64,000 nucleotides of DNA from Buttiauxella izardii (GTDB taxonomy: Bacteria; Pseudomonadota; Gammaproteobacteria; Enterobacterales; Enterobacteriaceae). The position numbers were made by a program, and so were the translations under genes. The notes beneath the pieces were generated by a model. The model was given only the letters and a program-made list of their open reading frames with translations. It had not been told where the DNA came from and made no database searches. Below, piece after piece: positions 1 to 9,792 of the stretch (within the stretch, counting starts at the first letter, position 1; each line of letters opens with the position of its first letter). Location of the stretch: assembly GCF_003601925.1 (NCBI RefSeq), contig NZ_QZWH01000015.1, positions 1-64,000 on the forward strand, read 5' to 3'.

Positions 1-61
1 TTGAACCGAGATTTTAAGTCGATGGTTGTGTGAATCACATGACGGTTGATGAAACAGAATA
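1..61 (+). other. 23S-5S rRNA internal spacer (partial)
   Basis: This is non-coding sequence directly before a 5S rRNA gene. Its last bases (a run ending in gaaacagaat) resemble the end of the enterobacterial 23S-5S spacer, which is processed by RNase III and RNase E. The 23S gene must lie just left of the window edge; none of it is seen. The assignment rests on position and on the resemblance of the 3' end. Confidence 0.7.
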
Positions 62-181
62 TGCCTGGCGGCACTAGCGCGGTGGTCCCACCTGACCCCA
101 TGCCGAACTCAGAAGTGAAACGCCGTAGCGCCGATGGTAGTGTGGGGTCTCCCCATGCGAGAGTAGGGAACTGCCAGGCTC
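62..181 (+). rRNA. rrfA: 5S ribosomal RNA
   Basis: The 120-nt sequence starts TGCCTGGCGGC and ends with the complementary CTGCCAGGC, forming the terminal helix I of 5S rRNA. The internal tracts CCCCATGCCGAACTCAGAAG and GGGTCTCCCCATGCGAGAGT are the conserved loops of enterobacterial 5S. It is a component of the 50S subunit and binds L5, L18 and L25. Because mobB and mobA follow downstream, as after rrnA in E. coli, this is most likely the distal gene of the rrnA operon. The symbol is inferred from synteny. Confidence 0.97.
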
Positions 182-192
182 CAAATAAGTGG

Positions 193-224
193 AAAGCCCT
201 GTACTGACGTACAGGGCTTTTTGC
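193..224 (+). terminator. rrn operon intrinsic terminator
   Basis: The stem AAAGCCCTGTAC / GTACAGGGCTTT surrounds a four-base loop and runs into a short T-tract. It lies about 10 nt after 5S and before the convergent mobB gene, as expected for the T1 terminator of an rRNA operon. Confidence 0.9.
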
Positions 225-265
225 TGTCTGCGTTTTATGAAGAAAAGTGCCAGCAACAAGGCCGG

Positions 266-778
266 CTAAATTCTTTTGTTGACCCAATCCAGAATAAAAT
301 CAGCAATCTGAGCAGGTGAGTTGATATCAAGTACCGGAATCTGCACATCAGGGATCTTTACGTCACTAGCAATGGCAATTACATGGCTGTCGATTTCAAT
401 CTCGGTAACGCTGTGCTTTAGCCCATCGCGGTAAAGCAGGATTTTGGGAATGGCTTCATGCTTAAATCCTTCAACCAATATCAAATCCAATGATTTTGAA
501 TCCATTCGACTGGCTAACCAATGTAAATCCAGCTCTTTTTGCTCAGGTGTTTCGGTCATTAATGCCCAGCGATTCGTGTTGGCGACAATGGTTTGTGCGG
601 CCCCAGCTTTTCGCAGCTCATAACTGTCTTTTCCCGGCGTATCGATATCCACATCATGATGAGTGTGCTTGATCAAACCGGGACGAATACCACGTTCATT
701 AAGTAGAGGAATCAATTGCTTAAGAAGTGTTGTTTTACCTGTACCGCTCCAGGCGGCAAACGCGAGTAGAGGGACCAC
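266..778 (-). CDS. mobB: Molybdopterin-guanine dinucleotide biosynthesis adaptor MobB
   Basis: This 170-residue P-loop protein binds GTP and works with MobA in attaching GMP to molybdopterin to form the MGD cofactor. It is helpful but not essential for molybdoenzyme activity. The Walker A motif GTGKTT sits at about residues 12-17, and the conserved IKHTHHD and VEGFKHE segments are present. Length matches the family. The start is a GTG that overlaps the mobA stop (TAGTG), so the two genes are translationally coupled in a mobA-mobB operon. It converges on the rRNA operon terminator. Confidence 0.95.
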   Translation of the reverse strand: MVPLLAFAAWSGTGKTTLLKQLIPLLNERGIRPGLIKHTHHDVDIDTPGKDSYELRKAGAAQTIVANTNRWALMTETPEQKELDLHWLASRMDSKSLDLILVEGFKHEAIPKILLYRDGLKHSVTEIEIDSHVIAIASDVKIPDVQIPVLDINSPAQIADFILDWVNKRI

Positions 779-1359
779 TATTTGTTCTCCCAGAGCGTGA
801 GATCTTCCAGCGTATTTATGTTGATGAAATTTTGCTTCTGATTCGGGAATAATACGGCGTGGCCTCCGGCCTCTCGAAGAAAAACCATCACCCGCCTTTC
901 ACCAGAAGCCAAATAGTTCTCCAGTGGGGCAGTGAGCTTTTTGTGTAAGAGGACAATCGTGGGATGATCCCGTTCACCGTCGTTTACCCAAGCGGCAGGA
1001 GCATCGCCCTTTTTCTCCCAAAGCTTTAATGCTAAATCCTCCGGGATATTGGGCGTGTCGCAAGGGCAAAAAAGAAACCATTCACTGTTTCGTTGCTTCA
1101 TTACGGACAACATACCTGCCAGTGGCCCGGGGTAATCGGGCAGTGTATCGCTGAGTACATTTAACCCAATAGACTGATATTTATCTCTATTTCTGTTGGC
1201 GCTAATGACCACATTGCTGACCTGTGGTGCGAGCTTACTGATGACATGTTCAAACAGCGGTTGTCCGTTTAAGTTAATAAGACCTTTATCCTGGCCACCC
1301 ATCCGAGTTGCTCGCCCGCCAGCCAAAACCACACCAGTAACTTCCGTTAAACATCTCAC
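778..1359 (-). CDS. mobA: Molybdenum cofactor guanylyltransferase MobA
   Basis: The enzyme transfers GMP from GTP to Mo-molybdopterin, giving the bis-MGD cofactor of nitrate reductase, formate dehydrogenase and DMSO reductase. The nucleotide-binding signature [18 protein letters not shown] is at about residues 8-25, and CPCDTP (metal and nucleotide contact) follows in the middle. I chose the GTG at 1359, preceded by AAGAGG about 9 nt upstream. It gives 193 residues, close to the 194 of E. coli. A longer frame reaches 1428 but adds residues absent from homologues and would run almost to the divergent yihD gene. Confidence 0.93.
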   Translation of the reverse strand: MRCLTEVTGVVLAGGRATRMGGQDKGLINLNGQPLFEHVISKLAPQVSNVVISANRNRDKYQSIGLNVLSDTLPDYPGPLAGMLSVMKQRNSEWFLFCPCDTPNIPEDLALKLWEKKGDAPAAWVNDGERDHPTIVLLHKKLTAPLENYLASGERRVMVFLREAGGHAVLFPNQKQNFININTLEDLTLWENK

Positions 1360-1430
1360 TAATATCGCCTCTTTTAATGTGGGTTTGAGCCTGCTAACGT
1401 GTACCTCTCGCATGTGAAAGGAGCACAATA

Positions 1431-1700
1431 ATGAAATGCAAACGTCTTAACGAACTGCTCGAGCTACTTCAGCCCGCATGGCAGAAAGAGCCGGATCTCA
1501 ACTTGATTCAATTTTTACAGAAACTTAGTAAAGAGTCAGGTTATACCGGCGAATTTACTGATCTGACTGATGACGTGCTTATCTATCAACTGAAAATGCG
1601 TGATTCCGCCAAAGATGCTGTTATTCCTGGCATTCAGAAAGATTATGAAGAAGATTTTAAGACGGCATTATTACGCGCTCGTGGCGTAATTAAAGAGTAA
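1431..1700 (+). CDS. yihD: Conserved protein YihD (DUF1040)
   Basis: This small cytoplasmic protein of 89 residues is conserved throughout the Enterobacterales, with no established biochemical function. The sequence is closely similar to E. coli YihD over its whole length, including the [18 protein letters not shown] tail. It is divergent from mobA and lies just upstream of srkA-dsbA. A purine-rich RBS (aaaggagc) precedes the ATG. I recognise the family but cannot assign a role. Confidence 0.93.
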   Translation: MKCKRLNELLELLQPAWQKEPDLNLIQFLQKLSKESGYTGEFTDLTDDVLIYQLKMRDSAKDAVIPGIQKDYEEDFKTALLRARGVIKE

Positions 1701-1776
1701 AAGCTTGTAAGCCAGGCCACTTTATCGGCTATGAAATGTTATCCTCAACTATTCGCATTTACAGTCGGTTGCGTGG

Positions 1777-2763
1777 ATGACAGACAGCGCTTTCAATTTT
1801 CAAACACTCCATCCGGATACCATCATGGATGCCCTTTTTGAACAGGGTATACGGGTGGATTCCGGCTTGACCGCACTAAACAGTTTTGAGAACCGCGTCT
1901 ATCAGTTTCAGGATGAGGATCGCAAACGTTATGTGGTGAAGTTTTATCGCCCTCATCGCTGGTCCCCAGAGCAAATAGAAGAAGAGCATCAGTTTGCATT
2001 AGAGTTACAAGCTGATGAGGTTCCGCTAGCTGCACCGCTGCATTTCAACGGCCAGACATTGCTGCGCCATCATGGCTTTATGTATGCCGTGTTTCCCAGC
2101 TTAGGTGGGAGACAATACGAAACAGATAATCTCGATCAAATGGAATGGGTTGGCCGTTATCTTGGTCGTATCCATCAAACTGGGCGACGCAAGCTCTTTG
2201 CAGCGCGTCCTGACATAGGGTTGAGTGAGTATTTGTTTGAGCCACGCGAACTGTTTGAGCATACTCATCTCATTCCATCAGCCCTGAAGCAAAATTTCCT
2301 TAAAGCGACAGATGCTCTAATCGAGGAAGTTAAGCTTCGCTGGCATTCTGATTTCCAACCATTGCGTCTACACGGTGACTGCCATCCAGGGAACATTCTC
2401 TGGCGCGACGGCCCTTTGTTTGTCGATCTCGATGATGCCCGCAATGGCCCCGCCATTCAGGATATCTGGATGCTGCTTAATGGCGATAAAGCTGAGCAGA
2501 GAATGCAGTTGGAAATGATTATTGAGGCATATGAAGAGTTTGCCCCCTTTAATTCAGACGAAATTTCGCTCATAGAACCTTTACGAGCGATGCGTATGGT
2601 CTATTATCTCGCGTGGATAATTCGACGCTGGGATGATCCTGCTTTCCCCAGAAATTTTCCGTGGATTACCGACGAAGATTACTGGCGAACACAAACTGCG
2701 ACTTTTACAGAGCAGCTCCGGGTTCTGCGTGAACCACCATTAACATTAACGCCAATGTATTAA
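1777..2763 (+). CDS. srkA: Stress response kinase A (SrkA/YihE/RdoA)
   Basis: This 328-residue Ser/Thr protein kinase of the aminoglycoside/choline kinase fold acts in the Cpx envelope-stress response and protects cells against programmed death. The phosphotransferase motif [12 protein letters not shown] (catalytic Asp) lies at about residues 200-211, and the metal-binding [10 protein letters not shown] follows near 218. Length equals that of E. coli SrkA. It lies 28 nt upstream of dsbA and is probably co-transcribed with it, as in E. coli, where CpxR controls the pair. No Cpx box was assigned here. Confidence 0.95.
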   Translation: MTDSAFNFQTLHPDTIMDALFEQGIRVDSGLTALNSFENRVYQFQDEDRKRYVVKFYRPHRWSPEQIEEEHQFALELQADEVPLAAPLHFNGQTLLRHHGFMYAVFPSLGGRQYETDNLDQMEWVGRYLGRIHQTGRRKLFAARPDIGLSEYLFEPRELFEHTHLIPSALKQNFLKATDALIEEVKLRWHSDFQPLRLHGDCHPGNILWRDGPLFVDLDDARNGPAIQDIWMLLNGDKAEQRMQLEMIIEAYEEFAPFNSDEISLIEPLRAMRMVYYLAWIIRRWDDPAFPRNFPWITDEDYWRTQTATFTEQLRVLREPPLTLTPMY

Positions 2764-2791
2764 TCAGTATTTATTCAGGAGAGATTTGATG

Positions 2792-3415
2792 ATGAAAAAG
2801 ATTTGGCTGGCACTGGCGGGGATGATCCTGGCTTTTAGTGCCTCTGCTGCGCAGTATCAAGATGGTAAAGAGTTCGTGACTTTAGAAAAACCTGTGGCAG
2901 GTGAGCCGCAAGTTTTAGAGTTCTTCTCTTTCTACTGCCCGCACTGCTACCAGTTTGAAGAAGTTCTTCATGTTTCTGATACCGTGAAGAAAAAGCTGCC
3001 GGAAGGCACCAAAATGACTAAATACCACGTTGAGTTCCTCGGCCCATTGGGCAAAGATCTGACTCAGGCGTGGGCAGTTGCCATGGCTTTGGGTGTGGAA
3101 GATAAAATCACTGCACCTATGTTTGAAGCCGTGCAAAAAACTCAATCTGTTCAAAACGTTGCAGATATCCGCAAGGTATTCATTGATGCGGGCATTAAAG
3201 CTGAAGAGTACGATGCTGCATGGAATAGCTTTGTAGTGAAATCATTGGTTGCTCAACAAGAGAAAGCAGCAGCAGACCTGCAGTTGCAGGGCGTTCCTGC
3301 TATTTTCGTGAACGGCAAATACCAGTTGAATCCGCAAGGAATGGACACCAGCAATATGGACGTGTTCGTCCAGCAATATGCTGACGTGGCCAAGTTCCTG
3401 GTCGAGAAAAAGTAA
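2792..3415 (+). CDS. dsbA: Thiol:disulfide interchange protein DsbA
   Basis: DsbA is the periplasmic oxidase that introduces disulfides into exported proteins and is reoxidised by the membrane protein DsbB. The protein has a cleavable signal peptide ([10 protein letters not shown]...SASA, cut before AQYQDG), a thioredoxin fold with the catalytic CPHC at about residues 48-51, and the cis-proline loop [11 protein letters not shown] chose the ATG at 2792, about 8 nt after the RBS aggaga. A TTG at 2786 and an ATG at 2789 are in frame upstream but are worse placed. The mature region is full length. A strong terminator follows immediately. Confidence 0.97.
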   Translation: MKKIWLALAGMILAFSASAAQYQDGKEFVTLEKPVAGEPQVLEFFSFYCPHCYQFEEVLHVSDTVKKKLPEGTKMTKYHVEFLGPLGKDLTQAWAVAMALGVEDKITAPMFEAVQKTQSVQNVADIRKVFIDAGIKAEEYDAAWNSFVVKSLVAQQEKAAADLQLQGVPAIFVNGKYQLNPQGMDTSNMDVFVQQYADVAKFLVEKK

Positions 3416-3416
3416 T

Positions 3417-3448
3417 AAAAAAGCCGGTCGATTGACCGGCTTTTTTTT
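3417..3448. terminator. Bidirectional terminator between dsbA and yihG
   Basis: The inverted repeat GCCGGTC-GATT-GACCGGC is flanked by an A-run on the left and a T-run on the right, so it can stop transcripts from both convergent genes. It overlaps the yihG stop codon. Confidence 0.88.
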
Positions 3449-4334
3449 ATCGTTTGATGTTTGTTAGCTGAGCATCTTTCTCATGCCATAACGCATTCAG
3501 CCATTGCTGGAAGCGTCGCTTAAAAGCTTTATCATTCACGTAATCGCCATGCAAATCTTCTGCAATCGGCACCAGCGATACTCTCACCACTATCCGGGTC
3601 ATCTTGCCACTTAACATGTCATAGAATGGACTCTGCGTATTTTCTGGGTAACAGAGTGTCACATTCAGTAGTTTATCAAACTGTTTTCCCAATACATTTA
3701 GAGCCATTGCGATACCTGCGGCTTTCGGTGGAAGCAGGTTCTGGAAAGCTGACCGTGTCTGTAAACGCTTCTCTTTGGTAAATCTTGAGCCTTCGACAAA
3801 ATTCACAATCGTTGTGGGGTGAGAGCGAAATTTCTCACATGAGCGCCGAGTTGTTTCAACATCTTTTCCGCGTCGTTCCGGGTGGCGCAGTAAATAGCCA
3901 CGTGAATAACGCTTCATAAAAGGCATATCCAAAGCCCAACATGCCAGCCCCATAAACGGAACCCAGGCGAGTTGTTGCTTTAAAAAGTACTTATTCATCG
4001 GGATATGTTTGCGTAATAGCACGCATAAAATGACGATATCGGCCCAGCTTCTGTGATTACAAATCAGCAAGTACCAGTTCTTCTTGCTGAGCTCATCGAG
4101 CCCTTCAATATCCCACTTTAGGTGTGGATTAAGCTTGAGTAAGAAAGCTAACCCCTCACACCAGCAGTACATCATGAAATCAGCAAAGACTGAGATTGAA
4201 CGCCAGATGATCGGAACAGGTAACAGCAGCTTGATAATGCCCGCAATAATAATGGGAATTGAGCAAGCGACAGTAACAAGAATGGTGAGAGCGACACTCA
4301 GAATCAACGTTATCGCGGCGAATAATCTCGACAT
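3447..4334 (-). CDS. yihG: Lysophosphatidic acid acyltransferase-family protein YihG
   Basis: This inner-membrane PlsC-type 1-acyl-glycerol-3-phosphate acyltransferase has 295 residues, slightly shorter than E. coli YihG. Two hydrophobic helices at the N terminus (about residues 5-40) anchor it. The acyltransferase motif NHRSWAD (NHxxxxD) is near residue 93 and the substrate motif FVEGSRFT near 175. E. coli YihG is an auxiliary enzyme to PlsC that affects phospholipid acyl composition; applying that to this protein is inference from family. It converges on dsbA and diverges from polA. Confidence 0.92.
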   Translation of the reverse strand: MSRLFAAITLILSVALTILVTVACSIPIIIAGIIKLLLPVPIIWRSISVFADFMMYCWCEGLAFLLKLNPHLKWDIEGLDELSKKNWYLLICNHRSWADIVILCVLLRKHIPMNKYFLKQQLAWVPFMGLACWALDMPFMKRYSRGYLLRHPERRGKDVETTRRSCEKFRSHPTTIVNFVEGSRFTKEKRLQTRSAFQNLLPPKAAGIAMALNVLGKQFDKLLNVTLCYPENTQSPFYDMLSGKMTRIVVRVSLVPIAEDLHGDYVNDKAFKRRFQQWLNALWHEKDAQLTNIKR

Positions 4335-4781
4335 AAATGAATTTTTCGGATGGTTAGAGAGTGTCAGAAGTCAGGGAAAAGAATAATTCGTGGCGAATTT
4401 TATCAGAAAAGGCTAAGGAGTGATGAAACTAAAACTGCTGATTAAAAAGCGGTATACAAAGTGCTTTTGAAATTATTGCTCTATAACATAATTATTTTTT
4501 ATATCCACATTTATAGATCATGCATTGAAAACCATGTTGCATGAATGGATAAATGATAAAGTTATGATAAATAACACTATTTTTATAATCTCGATTTTGT
4601 GTTAAATGGAATTATCAAATACTTAAAGAATTATGCACAAACTTATCCACAATATTGATCTTGAGGCCGATCTCGAAGATCAACAAAACTTTTCACCTAA
4701 TCTGCCTCAAAAGCTCATGTTTTCAGCCAGGCTATGGCATCCTTTAGCTATAAACTAAAACCAGTCACGGAACGGAACATT
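4335..4781. promoter_or_regulatory. yihG-polA divergent intergenic region with tandem DnaA boxes
   Basis: This gene-free, AT-rich stretch separates divergent yihG and polA. A perfect DnaA box TTATCCACA is at 4643-4651, with a near match TTATGCACA at 4631-4639, twelve bases away on the same strand. A weaker ATATCCACA is at 4501-4509. DnaA is reported to stimulate polA expression in E. coli, so these boxes are likely regulatory. I did not assign a convincing -10/-35 pair for polA. Confidence 0.65.
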
Positions 4782-7574
4782 ATGGTTCAGATCGCGCAAA
4801 ACCCACTTATCCTCGTTGATGGCTCATCTTATCTTTATCGTGCTTATCACGCCTTTCCACCGCTGACCAATAGCAAAGGTGAACCGACCGGGGCAATGTA
4901 CGGCGTGCTGAACATGCTGCGCAGTCTGTTGTTGCAGTATCAACCGACTCACGCCGCCGTGGTTTTTGATGCTAAAGGCAAAACCTTCCGTGACGAGCTG
5001 TTTGAGCATTACAAATCCCACCGCCCGCCAATGCCTGACGATCTTCGTGCGCAAATCGAACCTCTACACGCCATGGTTAAAGCGATGGGCTTGCCGCTTC
5101 TGGCGGTTTCAGGCGTGGAAGCTGACGATGTGATTGGTACGCTGGCGCTTGAGGCTGAGCGAGTTGGCCGCCCGGTTCTGATTAGTACCGGCGATAAAGA
5201 CATGGCGCAGTTGGTTACGCCGGGTGTGACGTTGATAAACACCATGACCAATACCATTCTTGGCCCCGATGAAGTCCGCACCAAATATGGCGTACCGCCT
5301 GAGTTAATCATCGACTTCCTGGCGCTGATGGGGGACTCCTCAGATAACATTCCTGGCGTGCCGGGCGTTGGTGAGAAAACGGCTCAGGCGCTGCTGCAGG
5401 GTTTAGGTGGCCTGGATACGCTGTATGCCAATCCAGAGAAAATTGCAGAATTAACGTTCCGTGGTGCAAAAACCATGGCGGCAAAGCTTGAGCAAAGCAA
5501 AGAGCTTGCGTACCTCTCCTACAAATTAGCCACCATCAAAACGGACGTTGAGCTTGAACTGGGATGCGAGCAATTAGAAGTACAGCAGCCAGCAGATGAA
5601 GAGCTTCTCGAGCTGTTCAAACAGTATGAGTTTAAGCGCTGGATCACCGACGTTGAGGGTGGAAAGTGGTTGCAGGCCAAGGGTACAAAGGCGGCTGCAC
5701 AACCTAAAAAGACCATCGAGATCGAAGCCGAAGCTGAGCCAGAAGAGCCAGCAACTGCGCTGTCTTATGAAAACTACGTCACCATTCTCGAAGAAAGCGT
5801 GCTCGAAGAGTGGATCACCCGCCTGAAGAAAGCGCCAGTGATAGCCTTTGATACTGAAACCGACAGCCTGGATAACATCAGCGCGAATCTGGTTGGCTTG
5901 TCATTTGCCACCGAACCCGGTGTGGCGTGCTACATCCCGGTTGCGCATGACTATTTAGATGCTCCGGTGCAGATTACACGTGAGCGTGCGCTTGAGCTGC
6001 TGAAGCCATTACTGGAAGATGAAAGCGTTCTGAAGGTTGGGCAAAACCTCAAGTATGACCGTGGCATCATGCAGAACTACGATATCGAGCTGCGCGGTAT
6101 TGCGTTCGATACCATGCTTGAGTCCTACATTCTTGATAGCGTCGCAGGCCGCCATGATATGGACAGCCTTTCTGCGCGTTGGTTGAAACACACCACCATC
6201 ACTTTTGAAGAGATTGCCGGTAAAGGTAAGAAGCAACTAACTTTCAACCAGATCGATCTTGAGCAGGCTGGGCGTTACGCCGCAGAAGATGCCGACGTGA
6301 CGTTGCAGTTGCATCTCAAAATGTGGCCGCAGTTGGAAAAGCGTGAAGGGCCATTAAGCGTTTTCAAAAACATTGAAATGCCATTGGTGCCGGTGCTTTC
6401 ACGCATCGAGCGTAACGGTGTGAAGATTGATCCTGCAGTTTTGCATACCCATTCTGAGCAACTGACAAAACGTCTGGCAGAGCTGGAAATTCTGGCTCAC
6501 GACATTGCGGGCGAACCGTTCAACCTCTCGTCGCCAAAACAGCTGCAGACGATTTTATTTGAAAAGCAGGGCATTAAGCCGCTGAAGAAAACCCCTGGCG
6601 GTGCCCCTTCCACGTCAGAAGAAGTGCTGGAAGAGTTGGCGCTGGATTATCCACTGCCGAAAGTCATTCTCGAGCACCGCGGTCTGGCGAAGCTGAAATC
6701 GACTTATACCGATAAGCTGCCGTTGATGATTAACCCGAAAACTGGGCGCGTACACACTTCATATCATCAGGCTGTTGCGGCGACCGGGCGTTTATCTTCA
6801 ACCGAGCCAAACCTGCAAAACATTCCGGTGCGTAATGAAGAAGGGCGTCGTATTCGCCAGGCTTTTATTGCTCCAAAAGATTACCTGATTGTTTCTGCCG
6901 ACTACTCGCAAATCGAACTGCGCATCATGGCGCATTTATCCCGCGATAAAGGGCTGCTGACGGCATTTGCCGAAGGCAAAGATATCCACCGTGCGACGGC
7001 TGCGGAAGTATTCGGTATTCCGCTGGATAATGTTTCTGGTGAGCAGCGCCGCAGCGCAAAAGCGATCAACTTTGGTTTGATTTACGGCATGAGCGCATTT
7101 GGTTTATCACGTCAGCTCAATATTCCGCGCAAAGAGTCGCAGAAATACATGGATCTCTACTTTGAACGTTACCCTGGCGTGCTGGAATATATGGAGCGCA
7201 CCCGCACACAGGCGAAAGATAAGGGATATGTCGAAACGCTGGATGGCCGTCGTTTGTATTTACCGGACATCAATTCCAGCAATGCGGCGCGTCGTGCTGG
7301 CGCTGAACGCGCGGCGATTAACGCCCCAATGCAAGGCACGGCGGCAGATATCATCAAGCACGCCATGATTGCCGTCGATGCCTGGCTTGAGTCAGAAAAA
7401 CCGCGCGTGAAAATGATCATGCAGGTGCACGATGAATTGGTATTTGAAGTGCATCAGGATGATCTGGAAGCGGTATCGAAGAAGGTTCACGAACTGATGG
7501 AAGGGAGTATGAAGCTTGATGTGCCGTTGCTGGTGGAAGTGGGAAGCGGTGCAAACTGGGACGAAGCTCACTAA
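4782..7574 (+). CDS. polA: DNA polymerase I
   Basis: Pol I fills gaps and removes Okazaki RNA primers. Domains in order are a 5'-3' exonuclease (residues 1 to about 320, with [11 protein letters not shown] and [10 protein letters not shown]), a 3'-5' exonuclease with FDTETDSL near 360 (catalytic Asp and Glu retained, so proofreading is expected), and the polymerase domain with [10 protein letters not shown] (motif A), [14 protein letters not shown] (motif B) and VHDELVFEV (motif C). The product is 930 residues against 928 in E. coli. I chose the ATG at 4782 ([14 protein letters not shown]) because it matches the family start. An in-frame ATG at 4734 would add 16 residues not seen in homologues. 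Confidence 0.97.
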   Translation: MVQIAQNPLILVDGSSYLYRAYHAFPPLTNSKGEPTGAMYGVLNMLRSLLLQYQPTHAAVVFDAKGKTFRDELFEHYKSHRPPMPDDLRAQIEPLHAMVKAMGLPLLAVSGVEADDVIGTLALEAERVGRPVLISTGDKDMAQLVTPGVTLINTMTNTILGPDEVRTKYGVPPELIIDFLALMGDSSDNIPGVPGVGEKTAQALLQGLGGLDTLYANPEKIAELTFRGAKTMAAKLEQSKELAYLSYKLATIKTDVELELGCEQLEVQQPADEELLELFKQYEFKRWITDVEGGKWLQAKGTKAAAQPKKTIEIEAEAEPEEPATALSYENYVTILEESVLEEWITRLKKAPVIAFDTETDSLDNISANLVGLSFATEPGVACYIPVAHDYLDAPVQITRERALELLKPLLEDESVLKVGQNLKYDRGIMQNYDIELRGIAFDTMLESYILDSVAGRHDMDSLSARWLKHTTITFEEIAGKGKKQLTFNQIDLEQAGRYAAEDADVTLQLHLKMWPQLEKREGPLSVFKNIEMPLVPVLSRIERNGVKIDPAVLHTHSEQLTKRLAELEILAHDIAGEPFNLSSPKQLQTILFEKQGIKPLKKTPGGAPSTSEEVLEELALDYPLPKVILEHRGLAKLKSTYTDKLPLMINPKTGRVHTSYHQAVAATGRLSSTEPNLQNIPVRNEEGRRIRQAFIAPKDYLIVSADYSQIELRIMAHLSRDKGLLTAFAEGKDIHRATAAEVFGIPLDNVSGEQRRSAKAINFGLIYGMSAFGLSRQLNIPRKESQKYMDLYFERYPGVLEYMERTRTQAKDKGYVETLDGRRLYLPDINSSNAARRAGAERAAINAPMQGTAADIIKHAMIAVDAWLESEKPRVKMIMQVHDELVFEVHQDDLEAVSKKVHELMEGSMKLDVPLLVEVGSGANWDEAH

Positions 7575-7674
7575 TTAAGACGGTTTTTGTAACTAAGCAA
7601 CATAACTCATAGCTTTTTGTGATGACGCTTCAATATCGGAGTGTAACGGGTGAAAAAAAACTACAAAAAATGCT

Positions 7675-7702
7675 TTTTCAACCGAATAAAAAGGAGTAGA
7701 GT
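7675..7702 (+). promoter_or_regulatory. Probable spf (Spot 42) sigma-70 promoter
   Basis: A TTTTCA -35 candidate at 7675-7680 and TAGAGT -10 at 7697-7702, spaced 16 bp, place +1 at the first base of Spot 42 (7710). In E. coli this promoter is repressed by CRP-cAMP. TGTGATGACGC around 7617-7627 is only a half-site match, so I do not call a CRP operator. Confidence 0.55.
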
Positions 7703-7709
7703 TATTTGC

Positions 7710-7818
7710 GTAGGGTACAGAGGTAAGATGTTCTATCTTTCAGACCTTTTACTTCACGTAATCGGATTTGGCTGAATATTTTAGCCGCCCCAGTCAGTAA
7801 TGACTGGGGCGTTTTTTA
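7710..7818 (+). ncRNA. spf: Spot 42 regulatory RNA
   Basis: This Hfq-dependent small RNA of 109 nt represses galK, sugar uptake and catabolic mRNAs and mediates part of catabolite repression. The sequence begins GTAGGGTACAGAGGTAAGAT and contains the unstructured pairing segments known from E. coli. It ends in the terminator stem GCCCCAGTCA / TGACTGGGGC followed by a T-run. It lies between polA and engB as in E. coli and appears essentially identical to the E. coli RNA as I recall it. Confidence 0.97.
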
Positions 7819-7878
7819 TTGGGCGCGAGTCAGAAAATGCATGGGTTTCCCCATACATTATTTATCCCCAGAAAGTAT

Positions 7879-8535
7879 TTATTCCCCGGTCGTTTCGTCG
7901 TCTTCTTCTACGCCATCTTCTTCAGTTGCTGGTGGGATATCGTTGTACCAACCATCAAGCTTATGACGCAGTACATCAACGCCGATTTTCTTAAGTGAGG
8001 AAAACGCCTCAACCTGAATATCACCGTTAAACTCCACAACCGCCTGGCGCACCATATTGAGTTGCGCTTTACGTGCGCCAGAAGCCAGTTTGTCGGCTTT
8101 GGTTAACAGCAGCATCACAGGAATGTCGCTCGCAACGGCCCAGTGAATCATTTGCTGATCCAGGTCTTTCAGCGGATGACGGATATCCATCAGCACCACT
8201 AAGCCTTTCAGGCTGTTACGCATTTGCAGATATTCGCCAAGTGCACGCTGCCATTTCAGTTTTACTTCTTCCGGTACTTCGGCATAGCCATAACCGGGTA
8301 AATCCACCACTCGCTTACCTTCAGCCACTTCAAACAGGTTGATGAGCTGAGTACGGCCAGGGGTTTTACTGGTACGAGCCAGTGCTTTCTGATTAGTCAG
8401 CGTATTTAATGCGCTGGATTTCCCTGCGTTAGAGCGGCCTGCGAAAGCAACCTCAATACCGGTATCAGAAGGCAAATGGCGAATATCCGGTGCGCTAAGC
8501 ACGAAGTGGGTCAGTTGATAATTCCAGTTTTTCAA
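7879..8535 (-). CDS. engB: Ribosome biogenesis GTPase EngB (YihA/YsxC)
   Basis: This essential TrmE-Era-EngA-EngB family GTPase is needed for 50S subunit maturation. G-motifs seen are G1 GRSNAGKSS (about residues 33-41), G3 DLPGYGYA and G4 TKAD, in a product of 218 residues. The C-terminal tail is acidic ([10 protein letters not shown]). I chose the TTG at 8535 because it yields [12 protein letters not shown]..., aligning with E. coli, and is preceded by AGGGAG. An ATG at 8562 in the same frame would extend beyond the family start. It points toward Spot 42. Confidence 0.93.
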   Translation of the reverse strand: MKNWNYQLTHFVLSAPDIRHLPSDTGIEVAFAGRSNAGKSSALNTLTNQKALARTSKTPGRTQLINLFEVAEGKRVVDLPGYGYAEVPEEVKLKWQRALGEYLQMRNSLKGLVVLMDIRHPLKDLDQQMIHWAVASDIPVMLLLTKADKLASGARKAQLNMVRQAVVEFNGDIQVEAFSSLKKIGVDVLRHKLDGWYNDIPPATEEDGVEEDDETTGE

Positions 8536-8793
8536 AACGGTTGTCTCCCTCAGGATGAGCATTGTGGGGGATTATACCTGAACATGAAGAAAACGCCGTG
8601 TTTCTCGGCAAGGCTCGCAGGCCTACAGAAATCCGCCCGCGCTTTGTAAGACATTGCCCATTCATATTGGCAGACAACGCAGCGTCGTGAGATGCAGACA
8701 TTATAAAAAGTACTTATATAACATGTATTTATGGTGTAAGTGTTTGATTGTGCCAATGACTTAACTCAGATGCTCATCTTGTAGAATCAATGG

Positions 8794-9058
8794 GTAAGCG
8801 TAAAGTAAGCGGCACAGGCAAAGGAGAGCCACAAAGGATAGCAACTCAGGATGAGGGTTCAGGATCGTCAGGATGGCGAAGAACCAGGGAAATGCCAGGA
8901 GGCAACGTCAGGAGACGTTTAACAGGGACAAGGAATTACACGGAAGTTGTTTGCAAGGGAAAGACAGGGCGTCGAGTGCAAACAGGGATTGTGTGACCTA
9001 TGAAGGGTCCAGAGACAAGAAAAAGGCGACAGGTTAACCTGCCGCCTTTTTTCTTTGC
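8794..9058 (+). ncRNA. csrC: CsrC small RNA, CsrA-sequestering
   Basis: CsrC titrates the translational regulator CsrA through repeated GGA motifs displayed in hairpin loops. I count thirteen GGA triplets here, many as AGGA or CAGGA, before an intrinsic terminator (GGCGACAGG / CCTGCCGCC, then T-run) at 9023-9054. It lies between engB and yihI, exactly where E. coli csrC sits. The start is estimated from TAGAAT (8782-8787), a good -10 hexamer. An open frame inside (from 8790) looks spurious. Outside the motifs, sequence conservation with E. coli is loose, as is typical for this RNA. Confidence 0.9.
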
Positions 9059-9121
9059 TTGCTTTCTGCTAGATTCCGCCGCAATTCTATACTGAATAAA
9101 AATGGCTCAAGATAACCTATT

Positions 9122-9643
9122 ATGAAGCAACAAAACTCAGCAGCACCTGGTTCCAAACCTTCTAAAGCACGTCGTAAAACGCGTGAAGAGCTAGATCGTG
9201 AAGCGCGTGACCGTAAACGCGATAAAAAACACAGTGGACACGCAGCAGGTAGCCGCGCAACTGGCGGCACTCAGGCTAAAGCTGGAACCGGTAGCTCTCA
9301 GGCTAAAGATCCGCGTATCGGCAGTAAAAAACCCGTCGCTCTGGGCGTAACTGAAGTCCAGGTTAAGAAACCAAAACAGCACAAACCTAAAGTTGAGAAA
9401 CCTATGCTTACACCACAGGCTGAACTGGACTTGCTGGAAAATGATGAGCGCCTGGACGCGCTGCTTGAACGCCTTGAAGAAGGTGAAACACTCAATGCAG
9501 AAGAGCAAGCGTGGGTTAACGCTAAGCTTGATCGCATTGACGCACTGATGGAAGAACTCGGCATCTCTTATGAAGATGACGAAGATGAAGAAGAAAAAGA
9601 AAAGGGCGATGATTTAATGCGCCTGCTTAAAGGCACCGACTAA
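9122..9643 (+). CDS. yihI: Der GTPase-activating protein YihI
   Basis: This small, highly charged regulator stimulates GTP hydrolysis by Der (EngA) and so negatively tunes 50S assembly. The product has 173 residues. The N-terminal half is basic and low in complexity ([20 protein letters not shown]), the middle is helical and Leu/Glu-rich ([20 protein letters not shown]), and the tail is very acidic ([12 protein letters not shown]). This bipolar pattern and the position between csrC and hemN match E. coli YihI. Confidence 0.93.
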   Translation: MKQQNSAAPGSKPSKARRKTREELDREARDRKRDKKHSGHAAGSRATGGTQAKAGTGSSQAKDPRIGSKKPVALGVTEVQVKKPKQHKPKVEKPMLTPQAELDLLENDERLDALLERLEEGETLNAEEQAWVNAKLDRIDALMEELGISYEDDEDEEEKEKGDDLMRLLKGTD

Positions 9644-9655
9644 CGGTCTACCTCA

Positions 9656-9790
9656 ATGGGATTACCTGTTCTTTGCGTGGTTATTCCGCTGGTGTGTTAT
9701 CTGCTGTGGTTATTCGTTAAACTACGGCGGTTGTCGCGATTGCAAAAATCGTTGCGCCGTCAACGAATGCGGCATCACCGGAGGGTGTGA
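9656..9790 (+). CDS. Possible 44-residue membrane microprotein
   Basis: This short open frame runs from ATG at 9656 to TGA at 9790. It encodes one hydrophobic helix (GLPVLCVVIPLVCYLLWLF) followed by a strongly basic tail rich in Arg and Lys, the pattern of an N-in/C-in single-pass or anchor segment. No clear RBS precedes it. Its 3' end overlaps the hemN RBS, so translation would be coupled to hemN. Some gammaproteobacteria have a longer DUF2489 gene in this interval (from memory), so this could be a remnant of its membrane anchor. Coding status is uncertain. Confidence 0.35.
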   Translation: MGLPVLCVVIPLVCYLLWLFVKLRRLSRLQKSLRRQRMRHHRRV

Positions 9791-9792
9791 GA

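Noticed and set aside
74-259. Minus-strand open frame across the 5S gene
   Set aside because: It is antisense to 5S rRNA and its terminator; not a gene.
7617-7640. CRP operator before spf
   Set aside because: Only a TGTGA half-site is visible; the second half does not match.
8495-8756. Two short minus-strand frames upstream of engB
   Set aside because: They lack homology and a start signal and overlap the engB start and leader.
8790-8996. 68-codon open frame inside csrC
   Set aside because: It follows the GGA-rich RNA sequence, has no RBS, and csrC is non-coding.
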